Below, piece by piece: positions 26,601-38,600 of a stretch of DNA of 64,000 bases. The DNA is taken from positions 75,816,504-75,880,503 of the forward strand of contig NC_134414.1 of the NCBI RefSeq assembly GCF_030867145.1, written 5' to 3'. The translations under genes and the position numbers were made by a program. Source of the stretch: Opisthocomus hoazin (lineage: Eukaryota; Chordata; Aves; Opisthocomiformes; Opisthocomidae). The notes under the pieces are model-generated. The model was not told the origin of the DNA. It made no database searches and saw only the letters and a program-made list of their open reading frames with translations. Positions within the stretch are counted from its first letter, which is position 1, and every line of letters starts with the position of its first letter.

Positions 26601-29600
26601 AAATGTACCAGACAGAGAATATTACTTTTGAATGGCAGTGCCTTTTTTAAAAAAACGAAAAAAAACCAAAAACTTCACCAACTTCCTTTAAAGGGTCCCC
26701 CTGTAATACGGAATCATTTGTAGTTGTTCAGTAGCCACAGTAAGTCCACTTTGTGGGTGAAGGTTTTGTGTCTCCTTTTAGTCTCATGTGTAACTGCTTG
26801 CCTAACATCTGTAAGGCAATTAAAGCTGGGTTTGTTCATCTTCGCTGGTCTAAGGCATCCAATAGTACATCAGCAACTTTTAATTAATGCTGAAGTCTCG
26901 AAGCCATACCAAATATGGACCAAATGCTATTCTAAAATAAGGAGTCTAAACAAGTTGTTGCATAACACGTCTTAATACAGGCTGAGAGTCACAGGCAGCC
27001 CCTGGATTAATAATTGCTCTATTCTCCATTTTCTCAGTAAGTACTATCAAGGATTAAGAAAATCCTAAAGGATGCCTTCAGTAAACTAAAGAGCCTTTTA
27101 AGGGCCTCAGCAGATCAGACTCCTCCTGGGAAGAGGTCGCATTGGTAAGTTTTTCTGAATTAAATGGTTTTTCTGAACCAATTACCAGTCAGAACTGCGG
27201 ATGAGATTTACATATTTTAATAGGAGGCAGATGCAGTACAGTGAAGCCCCACAGTAATATTACTTCATTTCTTCTACAGTTACAATTACAAATGAAAAAG
27301 AAAGACAAAGATTAGGGTTGGGCGATGTAAAAAAAATGAGTGGCAAGTCTCCCTATTTCAGTCTAAGATCTGGTGAGCAAATTTCCTTACTAGTGGCAAG
27401 GCACAAATCACGCACGTAATTGTAATGAAGCCAGAGAAGATGTAATTACCAGAAAACAAGATGCTGCTGAGCCATTTCTGAATATTTCCAACAGAATTAA
27501 ATAACTATCTGAAGCCTGCAGGACTGCAAGCCTATGAGATAATGCTGTTTGTATCAGATCCCGAATATTCCCACTGTTTAAAACAAAGCCTTCTGGACTT
27601 TGGAGGAACATAATTTCTATTAAAGCTCATTCATTATTCTTGTCAAGATCTACTGATCTTCACCAGAACCTGGCAGCTTCAGAATGAGATATCAGGTATC
27701 TTTCACAAGTTGTTGAGGTCAAAAAGAAGAGAAAAAACACACTCAAAAACCCAAAACAACTGCAACAAAAACCCACAAACAAACAAATCAAACCACAAAG
27801 CCCACCAGTGTTTCAGTGCTGTTCACTTTAGTGTAATACCTTATACTCAAAGTTAGTATTTGGGCCAGATAAAATGTTTCACATAATGTGAAAAGAAGCA
27901 CAAAGCCTCAACAGGAGAAAAGAACATCTGATATACAAAGTATTTACAAGCTCAATGTGAGAAAAAGCAGCAGCAGAAGTAGCTGTGTTATGCGACACTA
28001 CCATCAATGTGACATACATAAGAATCACAGAATAGTTTGCTTTGGAAGGTATCTTTAAAGGTCATCCAGTCAGCTCCCCTGCAATAAGCAGGGGCATCTT
28101 TAACTCGATCAGGTTGCTCAGAGCCCCACCCAACCTGGCCTTTCCAGGGATGGGACATCAACCACCTCTCTGGGCAAACTGTGCCAGCGTTCCACCACCC
28201 TCAAAGTGAAAAATTTCCTCCTTATATCCAGTCTAAATCTACCCTCCCTTAGTTTAAAACCATTACCTCTTGTCTGATTGCAACAGGCCCTGCTAAAAAG
28301 TTTGTCCCCGTCTTTCTTACAAGCCTCCTTTAAGTACTGGAAGTCCGCAATAAGGTCTCCACAGGAGCCTTCTCCTTTCCAAGCTGAACTCAAACTCTCT
28401 CTTTCTCTGAGCCCAAACTCTCTCAGACTTTCCTCACAGGAGAGGTGTTCCAGCCCTCTGATCATTTTTGTGGCCTCCTCTGGACCCGCTCCAACAGCTC
28501 CACGTCCTTCTTGTGTTAGGGGCTCCAAAGCTGGACACAGGACTCCAGGCGGGGTCTCACCAGAGCAGAGAGGCAGAATCACCTCCCTCGCCCTGCTGGC
28601 CACACTGCTCTTGATGCAGCCCAGGGTGCGGTTGGCCTTCTGGGCTGCAAGCACACGTTGCCAGGTCATGCTGAGCTTCTCATCAACCAGGACCCTCAAG
28701 ATCTCCTCTGCAGGGCTGCTCTCAATCCGTTCATCCCTCAGCCTGTATTGACACCGGGGGTTGCCCCAACCCACGTGCAGGACTGTCCTAGTTTTGGTTA
28801 AAACAGAACTGATTCTCTTCTAGAGAATCTTCCTCACATCTAAGTTCTTCTAAGTAACTCTATTTTTCTAAACCTGGCTGGCTACAAAGATGATGAGGGG
28901 ACTGGAGCATCTCTCCTATGAGGAAAGGCTGAGGGAGCTGGGCTTGTTCAGCCTGAAGAAGAGAAGGCTGCGAGGGGACCTTATAAAGGCCTAGAAATGT
29001 CTTACAGGTGGGTGTCAGGAGGATGAGGCCAGACTCTTTTCAGTGGTGCCCAGCAACAGGACAAGGGGCAATGGGCACAAACTGAAGCATGGGAAGTTCC
29101 AGCTGAACATGAGGAAGAACTTCTTCCCTCTGAAGGTGATAGAGCACTGGAACAGGCTGCCCAGGGAGGTTGTGGAGTCTCCTTCTCTGGAGATATTCAA
29201 GACCGCCTGGACACGGTCCTGTGCAGCCTGCTGTAGGTGATCCTGCTTCTGCAGGGGGGTTGGACTAGATGACCCACAGAGGTCCCTTCCAACCCCTACC
29301 ATTCTGTGATTCTGTGATATTTTACAGACACTGTCCGCTTCAAAACTGGTAACACCTAATGTTTATAGTCTTACTGAGCTAACGGTAGGAATGGAATGCA
29401 GAAAAAGATCCCTGCTTATAACTATTACTGTAGCAGCGATGGTCACCAATAGACGTCTTAGGTCCCCCAAGTGAGGAGTCGTAAAGGGTCGCACTCGCAG
29501 TGAGGGCCGGACAGAACAGGTGACCCGACATTGACCAGTGAGGTTTCCATGCCATGGACATCATACTCAGTTTAAAGCCGGGAGATCACGAGGGTCTCGC

Positions 29601-32600
29601 TCTCTTTGTCCACAGCCGCCTTCTGAAGAGGACCCTGCTCGCTATCCTGCCTGAGATCCTGATCCAGACTGCGATCCGTGCATTCCTCAGTCCAGTTCCT
29701 GTCTACTGCTGAGGGAGGCCAGCCCGGGACTACTTGGTGCTGCCCGGCAGCAGCTGGCAGGACACCAGCACCCCGGCACCCAGCTCCAGGAAACTCAGCA
29801 TCAGTTTTGTCTATATTATTTTATTCCTGTATTATTAGTATTACTAGTAAAGCTGTTTCTATATTCAATTTGTAAGTCTCTCTCCCTTTTCCTCCTTTTC
29901 CCTTCCTCTGGTGGGAGGACAGGGTTAATGGAGAGCATCTGCCACGCTGTTTGTTGCTGTCCTGCTCTAAACGGTGACAAGGGCCTTGCACTTGGCCTTG
30001 CTGAACCTCATGAGCTTCACATGGGCCCACTTCTCAAGCTTGTCTACACCCCTCTGGATGGCAACCCATCGCTCAGGCGTGTCACCCGCACTACTCTGAT
30101 CTGGCCTCAGCTCCCATATGGTGCCAAAGCCCTAGCACAGCCTTCCTCAGAGCTTCTCTAATGACCTAATTGGTAATAATCCTTCCTCAAAAGATTACAG
30201 GACAGCTTAGATCCTGTACTAGGAAATTCTAGTAAATAGCCAATCACACCTCAAAAATCAGTTAACGCCCATTTTAATTAAATGCTTTGAAACAGTTCTC
30301 ATTGGTGCAAAACAAGAAAAAAAATTGCAGTTCAAGCAGCTCCAAAACTCATTCTTCCGGGCTACATCAGTAGAACACAACTCTGTCCCATATATGGTTC
30401 GATCTAAACATGTATAGGTTTGCTTAGGAAAAGACTTGCATACCATATACTTGGCCCACAGAATCACAAAATAACTGAGGTTGTAAGGGACTTTGAGAGG
30501 TCTCTAGTCCAATTTCTGGCTCAAAGCAGAGCCAGCTTTGAAGTCAGACCAGGCTGCTCAGAGCTTTATCCAGTCAGGTTCCGAAACCTCCAAGGACAGA
30601 GGCTACACAACCTCTCTGGGCAGCCTGCTGCACTGCCTTGCTGTCCTCACTGGGAAGAAGAGACTCCTTGTATCCAGAATCTCTTATTTAAGAAATTTCT
30701 AAGATAAACAATACCTGGGATATCCACCAACTAGCAGCCCACTGTTTCACAAACGATCATTATTTGAAACCTTTTAATACCCCAGAACAAGGAATAAAAT
30801 CCAGGTTGTGAAGAGGGAAGGGAGACAGGAAACATACAGGAGGAGGAAAACTCTCTCAACATGTTACATATGTGTAATCATATTTCCACAGACATTGAGA
30901 AGTAGTAGAAAGGACATATGGCAATAATAAAAAACATAAATAAATGCATCCCACCCAACACTGCTGGTCAAGAGACGCCAATCCTAGGCACACAGTTATT
31001 GCCTCCGCAAATCACTTGCGGGAATCATGTTCTACCATCTGTTTTCCAGATATCCTCCATGCACGTACCTAGCTCCCAATCTTGCTGAAGTCAGTGGAAC
31101 TGTTAATGTGTTATTTCAGAAAGACCAGGAGCTTATTTGTTTTACTGAATGTTAATGACTTCTTAAATAGTCACTACTTACCAAGTTCTACTTCAATTGT
31201 ATTGTTCTTCGGATAAATAAACTTTGGTCTCCTCTGCAATGGTTTTTCTAACAGAAACATAAGAGAAAAATAAAATGTTCAGGCAAGAAGAATTTCAGAA
31301 CTTACTTCAACTGATCTTTTCACAATGGTTTTGTTTTACTGTTTGGTACTATTGTAGTGCCATACTTACTACCAGTTTCAAACTTACAACAGAAAATATC
31401 TCATGAGATTTGCTGTGCTCTATCCGAATTATTCTATTTTAGTTTCCAAGTTAACAGAAGGCTTTATCTTACCTTAATCACTGAATCATAGAATCATGAA
31501 GGTTGGAAAAGACATCTAACATCAAGGCCAACCATCAACCCATCACCACCATGCCTGCTAAACCATGTCCTGAAATGCCCTATCTACACGTTTTTTGAAC
31601 ACCCCCAGGGATGGTGACTCCACCACTTCCTTGAGCAGCCTGTTCCAATGCTTTACAACTCTTTCAGTAAATACACTTTTCCTAATATCCAATCTAAGCC
31701 TCCCCTGATGCAACTTGAGGCCATTTCCTCTCATTCTATCACTTGTTACTTGGGAGAAGACACCTGCCTCACTGCAACCTCCTTTCAGGTAGTTGTAGAG
31801 AGGGATAAGGTACTTTTTCAAAAGTAAAAATACTTCTAAAAAAAATCTCAAATTTACTAGCAGTTAATATAAAAGTAATACAAAACCAGAAAAAAAAAAA
31901 GAAAACCAAAAAATGCAATGAAGTGTGTCAGAGAGATGGATAAGGAAGAGAAAGAGGGATTGCCTCACCAACCTCCTAGAGCAGGTGGATATCTATTTAA
32001 GTAAAAGACTAAACAAGCACACACTTAAACTGGGCCGGAATTGTATCATTCTGCACGATATATAGACTTGCTGCTAACAATCCACTGTTCTTGTATCACC
32101 TGTCTAAAGACAGAATTTTGATTAATCTAGAAAGATGGACACTCTACCTCCAGCCAGCTTTTCTGACAGAACTACTATCATGGTACTGCTCAGGTCATCA
32201 GCAATGCTGCCCACAAAAATGCAATCACAATCATCACAGTGATAAATAACAGTACTGGGAGAATAAGACAGCCAGTTCTGCAACCTGTTAGATGCAGAAA
32301 AGCAGAAACAAGTGCCAACAGTAAGCCAATCCTTTCCAGAGGAAGATTTATTAACTTTATAGCAGTTACAGTTTGTCACATCTCCTTTCCCATCAGTTGA
32401 AATTCTAGGGAACTTTGTAAGCAAGTCCACCAACAGGGCCACAAGCAGGTGTTTTGCTGTGATGGTCTCTGCAAAAATTCCTCTTTTTTTAAAAAAAATA
32501 TATTTTATTTAACAGTGTATTCTTTGTTTTAGAAAAACACACATACACACACCCAGCAACCACTGCTTCCTTCTAATTATCACTCCTAACCCAGCATTTC

Positions 32601-35600
32601 TCATTTCCCCAGGACAATCATTCCTCAGAAGCAATGCTCAAAGGTAGCAGCATGCATTATTGTATTTTAATCTTGGCATTCAGGCAAAAATTAATTAAAG
32701 ATTTGCAAGTCTAATTTCACACAGTTGAAAAGTAATATGCCAAATAGCTTATGCCTGCATACAAATATTTACAGCAGAGCCAAAAAGAGAAGAGAATAAC
32801 CCCAACACACTCACCTTTAACCTCTAGATTCACAGTTCGTGAAACATTATATTGTTTTCCCATATATGTGTATACTATATGGCATGTGTAGTTTCCTCTG
32901 TCTTGTACAGTTACATTGTGAATCCAGACAGCATTTTCACCATCTGCCAAAATAAGTCGCTTGTCTTCAAGAAATCCAGGCTTACACTCCTAAATATATC
33001 AAAAGTACCTGTGATTTAAGGGAACTAATAATCTGATAATTAAATAAGTTACTGAACTCCACTGAGTATTAAAATACTTTCCAAATACTGATTATTTTGA
33101 AAACCACGATGTGGGTTCTTATCCAAGCATCACTATGCTCTAGTATGAAGCCTGACAACATCTTGCTACATTTGCACTGTTTAAAAATAACTGCAGCCAA
33201 TCCTTCAATTTTTCAAGTGCTGTGTTTTAATTTGCTCCCTTCATTTAATAGATCAACAGTTATCTATTTCAGGTGTGATGAAAGTTATTACACCTGTAGC
33301 AGAATTTATGAGAATACATGCCTACATTTCTGCTTCAGTGAGATGCTGGTAACTAGTGGTGTCCCCCAGGGGTCAGTACTGGGCCCAGTCTTGTTTAACT
33401 TCTTCATCAATGACCTGGATGAAGAGTTAGAATGTACCCTCAGCAAGTTTGCTGATGACACCAAACTGGGAGGTGTGGTAGACACACCGGAAGGCTGTGC
33501 TGCCATTCAGCGTGACCTGGATAGGCTGGAAAGTTGGGCAGAGAGGAACCTGATGAGGTTCAACAAAGGCAAATGCAGGGTCCTGCACCTGGGGAGGAAC
33601 AACCCCACGCATCAGTACAGGCTTGGGGTAGACCTGCTGGAGAGCAGCTCTGCAGAGAGGGACCTGGGTGTCCTGGTGGACGACAGGTTAACCATGAGCC
33701 AGCAGTGTGCCCTGGCTGCCAAGAAAGCCAAGGGGATCCCGGGGTGCATCAAGAAGAGTGTGGCCAGTAGGACAAGGGAGGTTCTCCTTCCCCTCTACAC
33801 TGCCCTGGTGAGGCCCCATCTGGAGTACTGTGTCCAGTTCTGGGCTCCCCAGTTCAAGAAAGATGAAGAGCTACTGGAGAGAGTCCAGCGGAGGGCTACA
33901 AGGATGATGAGGGGACTGGAGCATCTCTCCCACGAGGAGAGGCTGAGGGAGCTGGGCTTGTTCAGCCTGAAGAAGAGAAGGCTGCGAGGGGACCTAATAA
34001 ATGCTTATAAATATCTGAAGGGTGGGTGTCAGGAGGATGGGGCCAAGCTCTTTTCAGTGGTGCCCAGTGACAGGACAAGGGGCAATGGGCACAAACTGAA
34101 GCACAGGAAGTTCCGTCTGAACATGAGGAAGAACTTCTTCCCTCTGAGGGTGACGGAGCACTGGAACAGGCTGCCCAGGGAGGTTGTGGAGTCTCCTTCT
34201 CTGGAGATATTCAAGACCCACCTGGACAAGGTCCTGTGCAGCCTGCTGTAGGTGACCCTGCTTCGGCAGGAGGGTTGGACTAGATGACCCACAGAGGTCC
34301 CTTCCAACCCCTACTATTCTGTGATTCTGTGATTCTGTGACTCAGTGCTGCTGTGGTGGTGCCTTGTGCTGGCGGATGTATTACCATTTCTCTGGCAATG
34401 TAAATACAGTGAAAAGCTTCATTGTCTTCCCTGACCTATACGTGGTTTCGAATTCCTTCATGTCAGAAGATGTATAGGTGCAGCACCAAGGTTATTCTAT
34501 ATGTGCAGGCCCATGGAGCTACTTTAATACCAGGATCAGAATTAAGAGTAGAACTGCTTTAGTATTTTACCTTAACATGGACAAAATACAAGTTTCTAAG
34601 CCTGCATAGCCTACAAGAGCAAGAGGTGTAAGAATACCACACCACGATCAACAGACAGAACAAGCGTAGTATTCTGCGAAACTGAAATAATTGTGCAGAA
34701 CCTTATATTTAGGGAAACATACAAGTTTTTTAATTTCTTATCTACTTAAAATAATCAAAGGATAAACTAGATTTTCACAAATCAACATGTTGACTCTGAA
34801 AACACTTGCAATCCAAAAATGTGGGGTTTTTTAAAATTTTTTAAAAAATACCTCCCATACCTCCTTACACCTCCCCACTAGTGCAGCAAGACAGATGCTT
34901 TACTCAAACTGTAGAGAAAATAAACTTTCCCTTCCAAAATCTGTTTTTCACAGCTACTTCATAACACATTTTAAACAGAATACTTCCTATCTTGTATATC
35001 TGGAATACACGTGCACAATACCTTATACCAGTGTACTTCAGGCTGATTATTGTCTTCATCTTTAAAATGTTCTAGATCAGGGCATATCATCTTTCCAGTA
35101 TTTCTGCTCATCACTATTTGCTCAAACTTCATTTTTCCATTAAAACACAAACCGTTATCATTCTTAAAAACTGTTAAACTTACAGTTTTTTGGTTAGAGT
35201 GGTTAAAGCTCCTGTAATGAGAACAGCAGACAAGTCATTAACAACAAGGTTCCCTGTTTCCAGCAAGTCAGGGAGTTTACGGAGTGGGACCTCAGCACCT
35301 CCACCAGCCTTGCCTCTTATGCCCGTGCTACAGCCCCCTCCCCCCAGCTCTTACACACCGCCCTCAGCTCCTCGCCCCCTGTTCCAGATTGAGAGAGATG
35401 GGAATAAGCTCTGAATAATACTTCCTCTCTCCAGAAGTGGAAACACAAGAGGGGATGCCAGGACTTCTCAGAGCTGACGCTCCGCGGAGCCCACGGCACC
35501 AACCCAGCCTCACCATTTTCAACACTAGGTTTGCCAACACACAGTAGTGCAGCGTAACCCAAAGTGTATCTGCACTGGAACACCCTCGGTGCCACATGAA

Positions 35601-38600
35601 CAGGAGAAGACGGGTTCATGTCAGTGTTCCTTGGAGGGACGTATCAAGAAAAACAGGCGGTCACTCTTGGCAGAAGAGAACAAAGCTTCTGAATAACATA
35701 TACATCAAGGTGCACTATCATTGTGAAACCCCTTCATACTGACAGCTCGCAAGAACCTGTGGTACCTTGGCTCTACAGAGGAGAGATGGCACTAGAAGCC
35801 AGAAGCCTAAGCCAGAAGTAAAGGAATCCTTTCTATTAATTCATTGCTCAACTCTTGATTTCTCAATGCTATGCTAAGGGAGAAGTTTCCAGAAGAGTGA
35901 ACTGCATGTTTGGACAGTCCTGGCTTCAACTTCTATACACTGCACCTTGACAAACTCTGCAATTAAGGTTTAAGTGACTGATGCTCAAAATGTAGCCTAC
36001 AGTTGACACAACTGAACTGTAACAAGTTTTTTTACCCTGCTGACATTATGCAAGCCAGAGATGTGAGGTGCCCACAGGAACACATCTTGTAGCTACACTA
36101 ACTAGAAATACAGCAGGAAAGACTCAGTTTAAGTTATTTAACTGGGTAGCTTTGAAGAGATTACCTTTCTTTCGACTTGCAATTTTAGCTTCGTTATCGA
36201 CTCTGGAGCAGGAAGGTGCAAAGACCTGAGACCTGTTCCTACACTGCAAGTTTTTGCTGATCACTCTTAGTACATTCACAACCCAAACCCCTTCACCATA
36301 ACTGGTGTACTGCATGCACACCAGTACATGTAACTACACACTACTAAAACAAATTTTGGGTCACCTGAAAAGCCTGCATTGGCCATTCTCCGCATGTTGT
36401 GGTAAGACCATGAGGAAATGGAACAACTTCTGTGCCCCTTCCCAAAATTAATTTCCTGTTCAGCACACAGTGAATTTCAGCCATAACAAATAAGATTTGA
36501 CCAAACCCCAGTACACTAATCTGTGCTTTAAATATGACAAGAGCTTTAAAAGTGCCAAAGAGCTGAAAAGAATCTATTTCTTTTTTTCTTCTTCTTTGTG
36601 CACTCAGATCTTTTGAGCAGTACATTCACTGTCTCTAAAGCTGTCTAGCACACTGCTTTGCACTCCACACATATTCTCATTTTTGACCAGTAGCTTTTGG
36701 TAATGTTTTATTTTAAACCTTAAGAATGGTTTTCTACCTTTTACTTTGTAAATTTCTAAAAGGATTCCCCAAAAGTTGCTAAGCTCTACAGAAAGTCTGT
36801 ATGTGGTGATACTGCACAACGTGCAGTTTGCTCCTCTCAGATCCTTCTTCCATTTAACCATATCCCGTGAAGAAACAAAATGTTCTTCTGATCTGTCAGT
36901 ATCAAACAGCAATTTGAACACAGGAAAAGCCAAAGCAGTTAAGACTTTTCCCTGTGACCTTACACTTCATCCAAAACAAACAAACCACCCACACAGACCA
37001 TTGTAAATATTACATGCTTTAAGGTAAGATTCCTGTATGAACCACTTTTGCAATGTTACATGTGTGGAAGAAAAAATTAAAAAGGCAGCATGCAGAAACA
37101 AAAAGCATGGTCAAAACAGTGCTTTTGACTGATCTAAGCTCTCTACCTAAAGCAAAAAATTCTGTACACTCAAGTTCCATGAATATATTACCACACTTGT
37201 AAGCACTAGCAACCCAGTTGTTTCCCTCTTCCCTTCCTTACCTTATACCACATTCATAAAGTCCAGAATCTTCCAGCGTTGCAGGAATAAACCAAAGCAA
37301 GCCCTCTCGCTGATGGATCCTGGCATCTCTCTCTGTGGTTATTGGTGTAGCACTACCATTTTTATACCACGTTAGATTGTAATCAGAGTGAAGCATTGGC
37401 CATGTAAACATTGTGCAACTAATAGCTATAGGCTCTCCAACAAGCACAAAGTAATCACAAATAACGCATTCTTCTATTACAAAGAAAAAGAAAAAAATAT
37501 CAGTGCTGTATATTATCAGTATACAATTATCTTTTGTATGAAAGTAAGCATAGTTTTATGTTTTAGAAGTATTAATATCCATTCCAAGTTACACAGAATT
37601 AGAAAAAAAAACTTTCTGCAACAATTTACCATTAAAACATCACGAGGCTACCATTTTTTTGTTTGTTTAGCACCTCCTGGTTGAGGATCCAAAACACATA
37701 TTTTATAAAGCTTAAGCCACTACTTCCCTCTATTAAGATAGTCAGCGACAAGCACATGTAAGTCCAACAGCCTCCGTGCAAACCAGGATATAAGAAGATC
37801 AGGCAACACAAGCTTCACAACTCATCTTTCGTGTCCTTGTATTTGAGCATGTTAGTACGTTTGCAGAATTACCAGATTCCTAATGTAGATACTATCTATG
37901 AAAAGCATGGTGCAAACAGCAGCAGTGCAGAGCTCCTCACAGTTCTCTGGCCATTATGACTGCGGAGCCAAAAACAAACCAGGAAAAAAAAAAGGAGGGC
38001 GGGGGGAGACGGTTTCTGACCTGAAGTACAAGACAGTATGAAATGAAAACACGACCTCAACACATCAAAGAAGCCTGTAAACCAACATGTCATAATACAA
38101 ACAAAATTTGGGGAGGCGCAGTATGTGGATTAAGAAGTCTTGACTATAATGTTTTATTTCCTTACTGTGTTCGCAATTTGTCATCTTTATAGAGAAGGCC
38201 CTTTAAATTATAAACATTATTCCAAACATAACACAAAAGGCAAGCATGAACAGAATTTTTTAAATTACGGTTGTGTAAGAAGTTGACAAGACACAACCAT
38301 GCAGCCTAGCAAGCAGTTTTTTAAACATCAACCAAAAAAATACCAGAGAAAAGAAGGACACACACTGCAAGAAGTCATCCAGAACCCAAATCTGCAAGCA
38401 AAAACTGCTTGGAGAATACCAGTTTAGCACAAACAGAGCAGGCCATTTGGCTATAAAGCAGTTTTTAAAAGCTTCCAAACTTTTGCATACATGTGCAACA
38501 CTGATTTCCTATGAAACTGCAAAACATCTGACCGAACTTATTTTACAGTTCTTGCTGACTGACTGTATAAATACAAGGCTAATATATTTAATTTCAAAAT

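Larger units (their letters stand above)
28020..30100 (-). mobile_element. CR1 LINE split by an LTR insertion
   Basis: A minus-oriented CR1 3' half occupies 28020-28783 (longest ORF 28118-28774) and resumes at 29980 with CTTGCACTTGGCCTTGCTGA, the sequence that normally follows GTGCAGGAC in CR1. The 1196 bp between belong to a later LTR insertion. The far end is approximate. Confidence 0.85.
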
